This document shows positions 1 through 7,402 of a stretch of 64,000 nucleotides of DNA, piece after piece. Positions within the stretch are counted from its first letter, which is position 1, and each line of letters begins with the position of its first letter. Under the pieces are notes generated by a model. The model was not told the origin of the DNA. It did no database searches and saw only the letters and a list, made by a program, of their open reading frames with translations. This DNA comes from Microcaldota archaeon (GTDB lineage: Archaea; Micrarchaeota; Micrarchaeia; Micrarchaeales; Micrarchaeaceae). A program made the position numbers and the translations under genes. The DNA is taken from positions 53,455 to 117,454 of the forward strand of contig JAJYLX010000002.1 in the NCBI GenBank assembly GCA_021787495.1. Direction: 5' to 3'.

Positions 1-509
1 ACGTACCTGTCGAGGTTGCCCGCCCGCGTCAGGACCCTCCTGCGGTCTATCTCCTCTGGTGCGGACAGCGTGATACCCCTCGGGTAGGGCCTCCTGCGGA
101 ACTGCAGGCGCGTAAGGTCGCTGAATGTCCCATCATCCAGCCTGTTGAACAGGTGGTACTCGTCGTAGAACAGGTGGAACCTCGAAATTATCAGCGCGCC
201 GCCGCGATAGTCCTGTATGACCAGCGCCGTCGGGACGCACTGGCCCAGAGAGGGATTCATGTCCATGTAGTCCCTGTAGATGCTGCTGGGCCTGCATCCG
301 GACGTTTCCGCGCTCCATGATGCCTTTATGGCACTCTCAAGCATATCGGTGGAGCATCCGAGGATCGGCCCCCTCAGGAACGGGAAGTCCCTGGCCTCGG
401 CCGCCCTGGCGATTTCGACCGGACCGCGGTCCGGCGTCCTGCCCGCTTCCATGCTGCCATCCAGCATCACAGCAGCCGCTATCATGGCTGCAGCCTTCCT
501 TGATTTCAT
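1..509 (-). CDS. YunG-like family protein, C-terminus off the window edge
   Basis: The frame opens at an ATG at 509 and stays open to base 1, so at least 169 residues are visible and the C-terminus is missing. The pattern resembles the YunG family: an ASWSAET-type N-terminal segment, then NPSLGQCVPTALV, a QDYRGGALI strand, FNRLDDG, and DLTRLQF. YunG proteins are small and poorly characterised and have a conserved Gly-Gln-Cys element recalling a papain-like or transglutaminase-like active site. That recognition is from memory of the pattern, not from a search. A lysine/alanine-rich stretch precedes the domain. It is the most distal visible gene of a minus-strand series. Confidence 0.6.
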   Translation of the reverse strand, partial: MKSRKAAAMIAAAVMLDGSMEAGRTPDRGPVEIARAAEARDFPFLRGPILGCSTDMLESAIKASWSAETSGCRPSSIYRDYMDMNPSLGQCVPTALVIQDYRGGALIISRFHLFYDEYHLFNRLDDGTFSDLTRLQFRRRPYPRGITLSAPEEIDRRRVLTRAGNLDRY

Positions 510-600
510 CACGGTATCACAGGTTTGTATGCTCCGATGTGATATCTACGGTTTGCGATGCGCGTGAAACCGGATAAAAAAGGAAAAGAAGCTAACCTAA

Positions 601-876
601 TCAGGCCGGCTCCCCTATGGCGAACCTCGCCTTTACCTCGCTTATCCTCACCTTGATTTCATCCCCCTGCTTTGCGCCCTTCACGAAGACCACGAACCCG
701 TCGACCTTTGCGATGCCGTCGCCCTTCTGCGCGACCGCCTCTATCTTCACGTCGATTACGTCCCCGACCTTCACTGGCTTGGGCATGAAGTAGTTCGGAC
801 GCATCTGCATCCCTTCCCTTCTGCCCCTCCCTTCCTCCCTTCCGTTCTCTTGTCTCTCTTCTTCGTCTCCGTCCAT
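601..876 (-). CDS. TRAM-domain RNA-binding protein
   Basis: A 91-residue protein: an acidic and arginine-rich N-terminal tail of about 35 residues, then a TRAM domain with the usual PVKVGDVIDVKIE, KGDGIAKVDGFVVFV and GDEIKVRI strands. Single-TRAM proteins in archaea bind RNA and have been linked to RNA chaperone activity. The frame is open further upstream to 948, but a TATA-like TTTTTAAGC lies at about 951-959, so transcription should begin near 925 and the ATG at 876 is the better start. Confidence 0.85.
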   Translation of the reverse strand: MDGDEEERQENGREEGRGRREGMQMRPNYFMPKPVKVGDVIDVKIEAVAQKGDGIAKVDGFVVFVKGAKQGDEIKVRISEVKARFAIGEPA

Positions 877-980
877 GGAATCTGTCCTTTTAATACGTAG
901 GATTAGCTGTGCAGCTTTTCTCGTATCTCTAGTATTTGCCCCGCTCAAGCTTAAAAAGCTTTGTATGTGGCTGCCATCGG

Positions 981-1592
981 TCAGCTCCTGACGGTCGCCA
1001 GGCTCCGGGACTGGTACCTGCCGCGCAGCTCTATGTCTGCGAGCCTCTCTTTCACCGGTCTGCTGTACTTCGCCGCAGAATCATAGCTGCGCATGAAAAC
1101 GGAGAACAGCTCCTTGTTCACAGAGCGCTTCATCAGCAGTAGGTCAATGGCCTTGTCCTCTATCGAATCGGTGAAGTACGAAAGCCCGAAGTCTATCACG
1201 TAGGCGGCCCCGCCCCAAACAATTATGTTCGCTGGAGTGAAGTCCCCGTGCGTTATGCCGCTGTCGTGCATTATCGCGAGCCAGCGCCCCGATTCAACCA
1301 GATACGCCTCGATGCCCTTTCCAACGGGCAGCGTGGAGAGCCTCCTGCCGTCTATGAAGTCCATGTAGATCGTGTCGGCGGTCACGGCCAGCACCCTTGG
1401 CATCTTTATCCTGCCGGAGAGCGCCAGCATGACCCTCGCCTCCACCTTGGTCCTGTGCGTCCGAAGATACATGTCCAGGCTCCCGATCCTGTACTCCTTC
1501 CTCACGCGGCGCTTCGCCACCGCGCGCATCCCGACGAAACTGCAGCTGTATATGTTCGCCTCCGCGCCTTCGGCAATCATTCTCATCTCCAT
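981..1592 (-). CDS. bud32: KEOPS complex kinase/ATPase Bud32
   Basis: A 203-residue small atypical kinase. It has a minimal N-lobe (GAEANIY glycine-rich turn, AVAKRRVRKEYR with the ATP-binding lysine), the catalytic loop HGDFTPANII and the metal-binding VIDFGLSY. Bud32 works with Kae1, Cgi121 and Pcc1 in making N6-threonylcarbamoyl-adenosine at tRNA position 37. The start ATG at 1592 overlaps the end of kae1 by 10 bases, implying translational coupling. In many archaea Kae1 and Bud32 are one fused polypeptide; here they are separate. The C-terminus ends in a basic tail as in other Bud32 proteins. Confidence 0.93.
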   Translation of the reverse strand: MEMRMIAEGAEANIYSCSFVGMRAVAKRRVRKEYRIGSLDMYLRTHRTKVEARVMLALSGRIKMPRVLAVTADTIYMDFIDGRRLSTLPVGKGIEAYLVESGRWLAIMHDSGITHGDFTPANIIVWGGAAYVIDFGLSYFTDSIEDKAIDLLLMKRSVNKELFSVFMRSYDSAAKYSRPVKERLADIELRGRYQSRSLATVRS

Positions 1593-2563
1593 GTTATGCG
1601 CACCGAATCTATCCTGTAGCGCTGGTTGATTCCGCAGTCCCCAATCGCGTACCGCTGCCCGGATTCGAGCATGCGCTCCGCGACAAGCGCTATCATCGCG
1701 CCATTGTCCGCGTTGTACTCGTTCGGCGCGAAGCCGAACCTTATCCCGTGGGCCTCGCACACCGAGAGCAGCATCTCCCTCAGCCTCTTGCTCTGCGCCA
1801 CCCCCCCGCAGACTATCAGCTCGCGCTTGTTCGTGAGCATGAGCGCCCTCTCAGTGGCCTCGCACAGCATGGAGAAGGCTGTCTCCTGCATCGAGAAGGC
1901 GACGTCTGCAACGCTGTGCTCATTCAGCTGCGCGACGGCGTTGGTCAGCAGACCTGTAAACGTGAAGTCCATGCCCTTTACTGTGTACGGCATCTGCACG
2001 TACCTACCTCCCTCAGCGGCTTTCGCGACCGTGGACCCCCACGACGGCACGAGCCCAGCCTTCCTGGCAAAGTTGTCGAGCATGTTGCCGACGCCGATGT
2101 CGAGCGTCTCCCCGTAGATGTGGTAATGCCGGAACGGCTCCCCCTCCATGCCTATGACCTGCGAGTTCCCCCCTGACACGTAGAGCGCGAGTGGATCCAC
2201 GAAGCCATTGATGTGCTTCGCGATCTCCAGATGCGCCACAGCGTGGTTCACCGGTAGCAGCGGCACTCCGTACTTCATCGAGAGTGACTTCGCCGCCAGG
2301 TTGCCGACGCCGAGGCACGGCCCGAGCCCGGGTCCCTTCGTGTACCCAACGGCCTCTATGTCCTCCAGTGAGACGCGCGCCTTCCTCAACGCCGAGGAGA
2401 TGGCCTTCCGCACGTTCCCGACGTGGAAGTCGGCGACCTTCGACGGTATGATCCCCTCATCAGTTATTGGGTACATCCGCATCTCGTTAGCGAGCACCCT
2501 CCCGTCCGCGACGACGCCCACTCCGAGCGTGTGGGCGCTGCTCTCTATGCCTATCACAGCCAT
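1583..2563 (-). CDS. kae1: KEOPS complex subunit Kae1 (tRNA threonylcarbamoyladenosine synthase)
   Basis: A 326-residue ASKHA-fold protein. It starts MAVIGIESSAHT and has the metal-binding HAVAHLE (HxxxH), the SGGNSQ loop, the DIGVGNMLDNFARK segment and a C-terminal GGVAQSKRLRE and DNGAMIA. It transfers the threonylcarbamoyl group to A37 of ANN-decoding tRNAs within KEOPS. The ATG at 2563 was chosen because the family starts directly with the first strand; the frame extends only three codons further. It forms an overlapping pair with bud32; Cgi121 lies about 35 kb away and Pcc1 is not in the window. Confidence 0.95.
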   Translation of the reverse strand: MAVIGIESSAHTLGVGVVADGRVLANEMRMYPITDEGIIPSKVADFHVGNVRKAISSALRKARVSLEDIEAVGYTKGPGLGPCLGVGNLAAKSLSMKYGVPLLPVNHAVAHLEIAKHINGFVDPLALYVSGGNSQVIGMEGEPFRHYHIYGETLDIGVGNMLDNFARKAGLVPSWGSTVAKAAEGGRYVQMPYTVKGMDFTFTGLLTNAVAQLNEHSVADVAFSMQETAFSMLCEATERALMLTNKRELIVCGGVAQSKRLREMLLSVCEAHGIRFGFAPNEYNADNGAMIALVAERMLESGQRYAIGDCGINQRYRIDSVRITWR

Positions 2564-2844
2564 GCAAAACAAGTTAGATTGTCGCGGCAGCTAGTTAATG
2601 ATTTCTGTGCGCGTTGTCCTGCGGTATACGCAAATCTATGAACTATATTTGACCTCTAAATCTGCTTCAGCAGCGCGCCTGATAGGCAACCCCATCCAAA
2701 TCTTCCTCCTGTGGGACCCGGTCATGAGGGAGGAAAGGGGGCGCAGGGCGTCTTCAATCCATGTCATCCAGGCGATTGAAGGCCCGAAATCGGTCAGCTC
2801 CGGGCGGTCGCGGCTAAGGCAGCCTGTCCAAACGCAGCCGCAAG
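2564..2844. other. Intergenic region, no supported gene
   Basis: The interval between kae1 and the eIF1 gene holds no convincing coding frame. A TATA-like AACTATATTT lies on the plus strand at about 2640-2649, and the sequence after it is GC-rich and may fold, including a GGAGGAAAG string. The conserved partners needed to call RNase P or SRP RNA were not found. No function is assigned. Confidence 0.4.
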
Positions 2845-3150
2845 CTACGTCGTGTCGATGTTGGACTCCTTGTAACCCATGCTTACGAGCGCCCTCTTTA
2901 CCTCGTTGACGTGCCTGCCCTGCAGTTCTATCATGCTGTCCTTGCTTGTGCCGCCGCACGCCAGCGCCCTCTTGAGGTTCTTCGTGGCGCTCTCCAGCTC
3001 GTCGGGGTTGATGCCGTCAACGACCGTCACAATCTTGTCGAACTTCGCCTTCTTCGTGTAGACCTTTATCTTGCCCTCCACCTCCTTGTCGAGGACAGAG
3101 CAGACACAAATCTCCTTGGGCAGCCCGCACCTCGGGCACATGTCAGGCAT
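2845..3150 (-). CDS. Translation initiation factor eIF1 (SUI1 family)
   Basis: A 101-residue SUI1/YciH-type protein. It has an N-terminal zinc-knuckle-like CPRCGLPKEICVC, a lysine-rich KIKVYTKKAKFDK strand, then VTVVDGI and the typical KRALACGGT and IELQGRH elements. eIF1 binds the 30S P-site region and enforces start-codon fidelity. Its ATG overlaps the stop codon of the uL29 gene (TAATG), so the two are translationally coupled. The uL29-eIF1 pairing is common in archaeal ribosomal clusters, although here the pair is separated from the main S10/spc block. Confidence 0.95.
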   Translation of the reverse strand: MPDMCPRCGLPKEICVCSVLDKEVEGKIKVYTKKAKFDKIVTVVDGINPDELESATKNLKRALACGGTSKDSMIELQGRHVNEVKRALVSMGYKESNIDTT

Positions 3151-3356
3151 TACTTCTTGGCACCCCTCTCGTTAAGGATAGTGTTAATTTGCGCGATGGT
3201 CCTCTTTATCGCCCTCACCTTTATGACCTTGCTCGACACGCCTGTTGAGGCAATCTTCCTCTTCTCTATCGACAGCTCGAGTGCGAGCTCATCCGCCCTC
3301 GCCTTTAGTGCGGAATCCTGCAGGCTCCTGAGTTCTTTGACGTTTATGCCAAACAC
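3150..3356 (-). CDS. Ribosomal protein uL29
   Basis: A 68-residue, highly helical, charged protein with the L29 pattern: an N-terminal VKELRSLQ, then LALELSIEKRK and a C-terminal VRAIKRTIAQINTILNER helix. uL29 sits near the polypeptide exit tunnel, where SRP and chaperones dock. A TATA-like GCTTTAATATTTT at about 3376-3388 lies the expected distance upstream, suggesting a short-leader or leaderless mRNA for the uL29-eIF1 pair. Confidence 0.92.
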   Translation of the reverse strand: MFGINVKELRSLQDSALKARADELALELSIEKRKIASTGVSSKVIKVRAIKRTIAQINTILNERGAKK

Positions 3357-3493
3357 CTTCTGTTCTTTACAGCGTGGAAAATATTAAAGCCTTTGCCCAA
3401 ATGTTGTGTGAAAGTTGGCACGATAAGGCTATTATAGGTTTTCGTGTCAATATTACCTGATTTGCTGCTTTCAGCTCTTCATAAGTTGATTGA

Positions 3494-3907
3494 ATGACGA
3501 ATGTGTACGAAGTGGACGCCTCAGAGCTTGTGCGCGCGACGGCCGCGAAGCTGAAGGGCGTCATAAAACAGCAGCCCGGCTACATGTACTACGTGAAGTC
3601 GGGAGCGAGCAAGGAGAGGCCGCCCCAGGATCCGGACTTCTGGTACGTCAGGAGCGCATCGCTGCTGCGCTACATATACACGAGCGGTCCCGTCGGTGTG
3701 TCGAGGCTTAAGGCAAAATACGGCTCGAGGAAGGAGCACGAGGTCCACAGGAAGCACCACGTCGACGCCGGCGGCAGCATAATAACCGACTCGCTCAACG
3801 CCCTCGAACAGGCCAGTCTCGTCAAGAAGACGAAGAAGGGCAGGGAGATAACGCCGAAGGGGCGCTCTTTCCTGGACAAGGTGGGCGGCGAGCTGTCGAA
3901 GAAGTGA
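3494..3907 (+). CDS. Ribosomal protein eS19
   Basis: A 137-residue protein. It matches archaeal S19e over its length: VDASELVRATAAKLK, PDFWYVRSASLLRYIY, GVSRLKAKYGSRK, GSIITDSLNALEQASLV and the C-terminal TPKGRSFLDKV. It is a small-subunit head protein. It heads the plus-strand cluster eS19-PDCD5-eL39-eL31-eIF6-eL20-PfdA-FtsY, a conserved archaeal gene order. It is divergent from uL29 with a 137-bp spacer that contains a TATA-like CTATTATAG at about 3428-3436. Confidence 0.96.
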   Translation: MTNVYEVDASELVRATAAKLKGVIKQQPGYMYYVKSGASKERPPQDPDFWYVRSASLLRYIYTSGPVGVSRLKAKYGSRKEHEVHRKHHVDAGGSIITDSLNALEQASLVKKTKKGREITPKGRSFLDKVGGELSKK

Positions 3908-3911
3908 GCCC

Positions 3912-4223
3912 GTGGCCGAGCAGCAGAACGGCGATGACTACGAGAAGAAGCTCAGGAAGCGCTACGAGGCCGCAGTAAGGCATATGCAGGAGGAGCAGCA
4001 GAAGAAGGAGCTCGCGAGGAGGCTGCTCGACGACGCTGCGTACGAACGCCTCATGAACGTGAGGAACGGCAACGAGGAGCTCTACAACCAGGTCCTCAAC
4101 CTGCTCATATCGTTCGTGCAGGCGCAGAGGCTGTCCGGCAAGATCACCGACACCGAGCTGCTCTCCATACTGAAGAAGGTGACGGCCCGCCACGAGCCCA
4201 CGATTTCGTTCAAGCATAAGTAA
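3912..4223 (+). CDS. PDCD5/TFAR19-family DNA-binding protein
   Basis: A 103-residue helical protein starting at a GTG four bases after the eS19 stop. The PDCD5 pattern is clear: a basic coiled N-terminal helix, ARRLLDDAAYERLMNVR, YNQVLNLLISFVQAQRL and a C-terminal TDTELLSILKKVT. Archaeal members bind DNA or nucleic acid non-specifically; the exact role is not established. Neighbouring eS19 is the standard archaeal context. Confidence 0.93.
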   Translation: MAEQQNGDDYEKKLRKRYEAAVRHMQEEQQKKELARRLLDDAAYERLMNVRNGNEELYNQVLNLLISFVQAQRLSGKITDTELLSILKKVTARHEPTISFKHK

Positions 4224-4233
4224 GGTGTCAAGG

Positions 4234-4392
4234 ATGTCGAAGAAGACGCGCTCCAAGAAAATGAGGCTTGGAAGGAAGCTGAAGCAGGCAAGGAGAATGC
4301 CGCTGCTGGCATCGGTGAGGACGCACAGGCGCGTCCAGCAAAACAGGCTGGCGAGGCAGTGGCGCAGGCAAAAGCTAAAACTGAGTGATTGA
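4234..4392 (+). CDS. Ribosomal protein eL39
   Basis: A 52-residue, strongly basic protein. It begins MSKKTRSKKMRLGR, has the conserved central RRMPLLASVRT and HRRVQQNRLARQWRRQKLKL. eL39 lines the exit tunnel of the large subunit. It lies between the PDCD5 and eL31 genes, spaced 10 bases from the first and 1 base from the second. It is short enough to be missed by ORF length cut-offs, but composition, length and context all fit. Confidence 0.93.
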   Translation: MSKKTRSKKMRLGRKLKQARRMPLLASVRTHRRVQQNRLARQWRRQKLKLSD

Positions 4393-4393
4393 C

Positions 4394-4750
4394 ATGGCCG
4401 AGAGACTGCTCACGATAAACATGAGGCGCTACCTAGTGGCGCAGCACAGGGGCAAGAGGGCCAGGAAGGCCGCAGGATACGTGCGCGACAGGGTCGCCCA
4501 CTACACCAAGACGCCTCTCGAGGGCGTGGCGCTCTCGAGGGAGCTCAACAACAGCATAGTCAAGCGCTACGCGAAGAGCATGGAGCCGCTCAGGCTGAAG
4601 GTCAGCATCGACAAAGGCGAGGCGAAGGTAGACTTCTTCAGGGAGTCGTCCCAGCAGCAGGCCAGGTCCGCCGAAGCCAAGGGGAAGGAGCCGAAGCCGC
4701 AGAAGGCGAAGCCCGAGCAGAAGCCGGCCCCTGTAAAGCAAACGAAATGA
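4394..4750 (+). CDS. Ribosomal protein eL31
   Basis: A 118-residue protein. Residues 1-80 are the eL31 domain (LTINMRRYLVAQHRGKRARKA, YVRDRVAHYTKT, LSRELNNSIVKRYAK, PLRLKVSID). The last 35 residues are a low-complexity lysine, glutamine and proline tail. eL31 sits at the rim of the exit tunnel. The ATG at 4394 immediately follows the eL39 stop, and its own stop overlaps the eIF6 start (ATGA). Confidence 0.92.
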   Translation: MAERLLTINMRRYLVAQHRGKRARKAAGYVRDRVAHYTKTPLEGVALSRELNNSIVKRYAKSMEPLRLKVSIDKGEAKVDFFRESSQQQARSAEAKGKEPKPQKAKPEQKPAPVKQTK

Positions 4751-5433
4751 TTGCGATGCGCGCTGTAAAGTACCTGCTGCGCGGCAGTGACTGCATAGGC
4801 GTCTTTGCCTCATCCACGGACGGCCACGTCTTCGTGGGCAACGGCCTGACGGAGCACGACCGCTCCGTGCTCTCCGACTCGCTCGGCGCGAAATGCGCCC
4901 CGGTCTCGATAGGTGGGTCGAACCTCGTCGGCATATTCATGCGCGCAAACTCGAAGGGCATGCTCCTCTCAAATCTCGCCACGGAAAGCGAGGTCTCGTA
5001 CCTAAGGAAGGAGTTCCCGGAGCTTCGCGTCCAGGTCCTCGACAGCCCGCTCAATGCCATTGGGAACAACGTCATAGCCAACGACCGCGTGGCCGTAGTG
5101 AACGCCGAGTATTCCGCTAAGGAGGCCGCCGCGATACATGATGCGCTCGATGTGGAGGTGATCAGGCACACCGTCGGGGATTTCAACACCGTGGGGGCGA
5201 ACAACATACTGACGAACAGAGGCCTCGTGATGAACAACCACTGTACCGAGAAGGAGAAGGAGGATCTCGATGCGGCCACGGGCTTCGACTCCGTTGTCAG
5301 CACGGCCAACACGGGCAGCGTCGGGATAGGCATATCGGTCGTCGCCAACTCCTCAGGGGCGGTAATAGGCGGGTCAACGACCGGATACGAATTCGCTAAG
5401 ATACTTGAGGGTCTCAACATCAATGTAAGGTGA
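4747..5433 (+). CDS. Translation initiation factor 6 (eIF6)
   Basis: A 228-residue pentein-fold protein with internal repeats of the eIF6 type: GVFASSTDGHVFVGNGL, LVGIFMRANSKGMLLSN, NAIGNNVIANDRVAVVN, ANNILTNRGLVMNN and GISVVANSSGAVIG. eIF6 binds the large subunit and prevents premature subunit joining. It is coupled to eL31 by a 4-base overlap. Its position between eL31 and eL20 is the usual archaeal arrangement. Confidence 0.95.
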   Translation: MIAMRAVKYLLRGSDCIGVFASSTDGHVFVGNGLTEHDRSVLSDSLGAKCAPVSIGGSNLVGIFMRANSKGMLLSNLATESEVSYLRKEFPELRVQVLDSPLNAIGNNVIANDRVAVVNAEYSAKEAAAIHDALDVEVIRHTVGDFNTVGANNILTNRGLVMNNHCTEKEKEDLDAATGFDSVVSTANTGSVGIGISVVANSSGAVIGGSTTGYEFAKILEGLNINVR

Positions 5434-5438
5434 ATAGG

Positions 5439-5606
5439 ATGGCAAAGTACACGGTCTCGGGCACGGTTGGGGGCAGGACGAAGTTCAGCATAGAGGTGGA
5501 GGCGAAGAGCGAGCGCCATGCGGAGAGGCTCGCCGTCACGAAGATGGGCAGCACACGGGGCGCGAAGGCCACCGCGATCTCCATAACTGGCGTCAAGAAG
5601 GGATGA
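5439..5606 (+). CDS. Ribosomal protein eL20 (LX/L18a)
   Basis: A 55-residue protein, MAKYTVSGTVGGRTKFSIE at the start and ERLAVTKMGSTRGAKATAI later, matching the small archaeal LX protein. It belongs to the large subunit. It begins five bases after the eIF6 stop and its stop codon overlaps the prefoldin alpha start. The family is short, so length is normal. Confidence 0.9.
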   Translation: MAKYTVSGTVGGRTKFSIEVEAKSERHAERLAVTKMGSTRGAKATAISITGVKKG

Positions 5607-6022
5607 CCTTGGCAGAGGATCCCAGGCAGAAGGAGATGGCGGGCATGCAGTACGCGCTGCAGCTCTACCAGGAGCGCTACGAATCCATGACCACGGGAAT
5701 AACCCGGCTGATGGAAGAGGTCTCATCGCTCCGCGATGTGGAGACCGCGCTCTCCAAGCTGCCGGACAGCGGCGGGAAGCGGGCGATGATAAACGCGGGC
5801 ATGGGCTTCATGCTCGACGCTAAGGTGGCGGAGGCCAGAACCGTCACGGTCGCGATAGGCGGCGGCATACTGGCGGAGAAGAGCGTAGAGGATGCGAAGG
5901 CGATAGCCGCCGGGAGGATAAGCGCGAGGGAGGAGGCGCTCAAGAAGCTGATGTCCGAGAGGAAGGAAATAGAGCGAGCGATGTACGACCTGTCCGCAAG
6001 GATGCAGGAAATGCTGGCGTGA
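5603..6022 (+). CDS. pfdA: Prefoldin alpha subunit
   Basis: A 139-residue protein with two long coiled-coil helices flanking a central beta hairpin region rich in glycine (INAGMGFMLDAKV, VTVAIGGGILAEKS). This is the prefoldin alpha architecture. It captures unfolded proteins together with prefoldin beta and hands them to the thermosome. Overlaps flank it on both sides (eL20 stop, FtsY start), so it is part of one tightly coupled operon. Confidence 0.93.
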   Translation: MTLAEDPRQKEMAGMQYALQLYQERYESMTTGITRLMEEVSSLRDVETALSKLPDSGGKRAMINAGMGFMLDAKVAEARTVTVAIGGGILAEKSVEDAKAIAAGRISAREEALKKLMSERKEIERAMYDLSARMQEMLA

Positions 6023-7296
6023 GCATGTTTGACGGTCTGAAGAAGAGGTTATCGAGCGTCATAAAGGCCTTCTCCAGCAAGGAGGAGAAGGAACTGGAGG
6101 AGCGCGGGGAAGAGGCTGATGTGGCGCCGCAGTCCGCCGAGCCCGCCGCAGAAATGAGGGAGCCCGAACCGGCAGGAGAAGCTCCTGCACAGCATGGGAA
6201 GGATGAGGGGGCGAAGAATGGGCCGCCGCGGACCGAGCCTCCGCGCATCCAGGCGCCCGAGCCGCCCAATCCGCATGCTACTGCGAGGCCCGAGGCCCGC
6301 GAGCCGCTGCAGTCAAACAAGTCAGAGCGCGGCCGAGAGCAACGGCCGCCGCAGCAGGTCCAGAGGCGGCCCAACAGGACGGAAGGGGGCATACATATAT
6401 CGGCAGCCACGAAGGTAAAGGGTGCGATATTCGGCAAGGTGAGGCTAAGCGAATCCGACATCGAGGGCTTCCTCGACACGCTCAGGATGTCGATGCTCGA
6501 GTCCGACGTCGCCTACGGCGACACCGAGGATTTCCTGTCAAGGCTCGAAGGCTCGCTGCGGGAGGAAAGGATAGGCGCGAAGGACATCCGGTCGGAGCTG
6601 ATGAGAAACGTCAGGGAGTCATTGCTCGCCGTCATATCCAAGACGCACGGCGTGAACCTCGAGGCCTTCGTAGCCCGGAGGATAGAGGCAGCAGAGATCC
6701 CGATAAAGATACTTTTCATAGGGCCTAACGGCACCGGCAAGACGACCACAATCGCGAAGGTTGCGCACCTGCTCAAGCAGAGGGGCGCGACGATCGCCAT
6801 ATCGGCGAGCGATACATTCCGCGCGGCCGCGATAGAGCAGACGGAATACCACGCGGCGGCTCTACGCGTGCCGGTCATAAAGAGCAAGTACGGCGCCGAC
6901 CCCGCCAGCGTCGCGTTCGATGCGGTGGCTTATGCGAAGGCGCACGGCCTGCAGGTCGTGCTCATCGATAGCGCCGGCCGCCAGGAGACGAACAAGAACC
7001 TCATAGGGGAACTGCAGAAGATGGAGAGGGTAATAAAGCCCGACCTGAATATATACGTCTGCGAGAGCACCGGGGGCAACGCGATAATAAGCCAGGTCAA
7101 GGAGTTCACGAAGCACATAAGGGTCGACGGCATCATACTCACGAAGCTGGACTGCGACGCCAAGGGCGGGGGTGCGATCTCCATAGCGAACGAGACAGGC
7201 ATCCCGATCCTTTTCCTCGGCACCGGCGAGAAGTACGCGGACCTGGTGCCCTACGACCCTCAGGTCATACTGGACGCGATGCTGCCGGGCAGCTAA
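6019..7296 (+). CDS. ftsY: Signal recognition particle receptor FtsY
   Basis: A 425-residue SRP GTPase. Residues 1-130 are an acidic, proline/arginine-rich tail that would contact membrane or translocon; then the NG domain: helical bundle, P-loop GPNGTGKTTT, SASDTFRAAAIEQ, the DSAGRQETN G3 box, TKLDCDAKGG (G4) and FLGTGEKYADLVPYDPQ at the end. The start is a GTG at 6019 overlapping pfdA, or an ATG two codons later. It is the last gene of the cluster. An 82-bp copy of its 3' end recurs at 8576-8657. Confidence 0.95.
   Translation: MSMFDGLKKRLSSVIKAFSSKEEKELEERGEEADVAPQSAEPAAEMREPEPAGEAPAQHGKDEGAKNGPPRTEPPRIQAPEPPNPHATARPEAREPLQSNKSERGREQRPPQQVQRRPNRTEGGIHISAATKVKGAIFGKVRLSESDIEGFLDTLRMSMLESDVAYGDTEDFLSRLEGSLREERIGAKDIRSELMRNVRESLLAVISKTHGVNLEAFVARRIEAAEIPIKILFIGPNGTGKTTTIAKVAHLLKQRGATIAISASDTFRAAAIEQTEYHAAALRVPVIKSKYGADPASVAFDAVAYAKAHGLQVVLIDSAGRQETNKNLIGELQKMERVIKPDLNIYVCESTGGNAIISQVKEFTKHIRVDGIILTKLDCDAKGGGAISIANETGIPILFLGTGEKYADLVPYDPQVILDAMLPGS
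7206..7287 (+). repeat. Copy 1 of the ftsY 3'-end duplication (inside ftsY)
   Basis: This 82-bp stretch encodes the FLGTGEKYADLVPYDPQ region of FtsY. It recurs at 8576-8657 with three mismatches. The twelve bases GGCAGCTAAGGT that follow it (7288-7299, including the FtsY stop) recur at 8695-8706. Confidence 0.95.
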
Positions 7297-7361
7297 GGTT
7301 TCCGGTCCTGCAGCTTTGGTCATCGAAGATGGATTCAACAATTGATGAAGCCATTAGAAAA

Positions 7362-7372
7362 CTATATATATG
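7362..7372 (+). promoter_or_regulatory. TATA-box promoter of the repeat-protein gene
   Basis: An ACTATATATAT-type A/T run lies just ahead of and overlapping the first possible ATG (7370). Archaeal transcription starts about 25 bases downstream of such a box, near 7395, so the first ATG would not be in the mRNA. This favours the start at 7403 or 7406 for the repeat protein. Confidence 0.55.
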
Positions 7373-7402
7373 AGGAACTATCTAGTATACTGCAGTGATG
7401 AT

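Noticed and set aside
2690-2870. Possible RNase P or SRP RNA (GGAGGAAAG string after a TATA-like element)
   Set aside because: The partner conserved regions needed for the RNase P core or the SRP S-domain loops were not found, and the possible stems are short.
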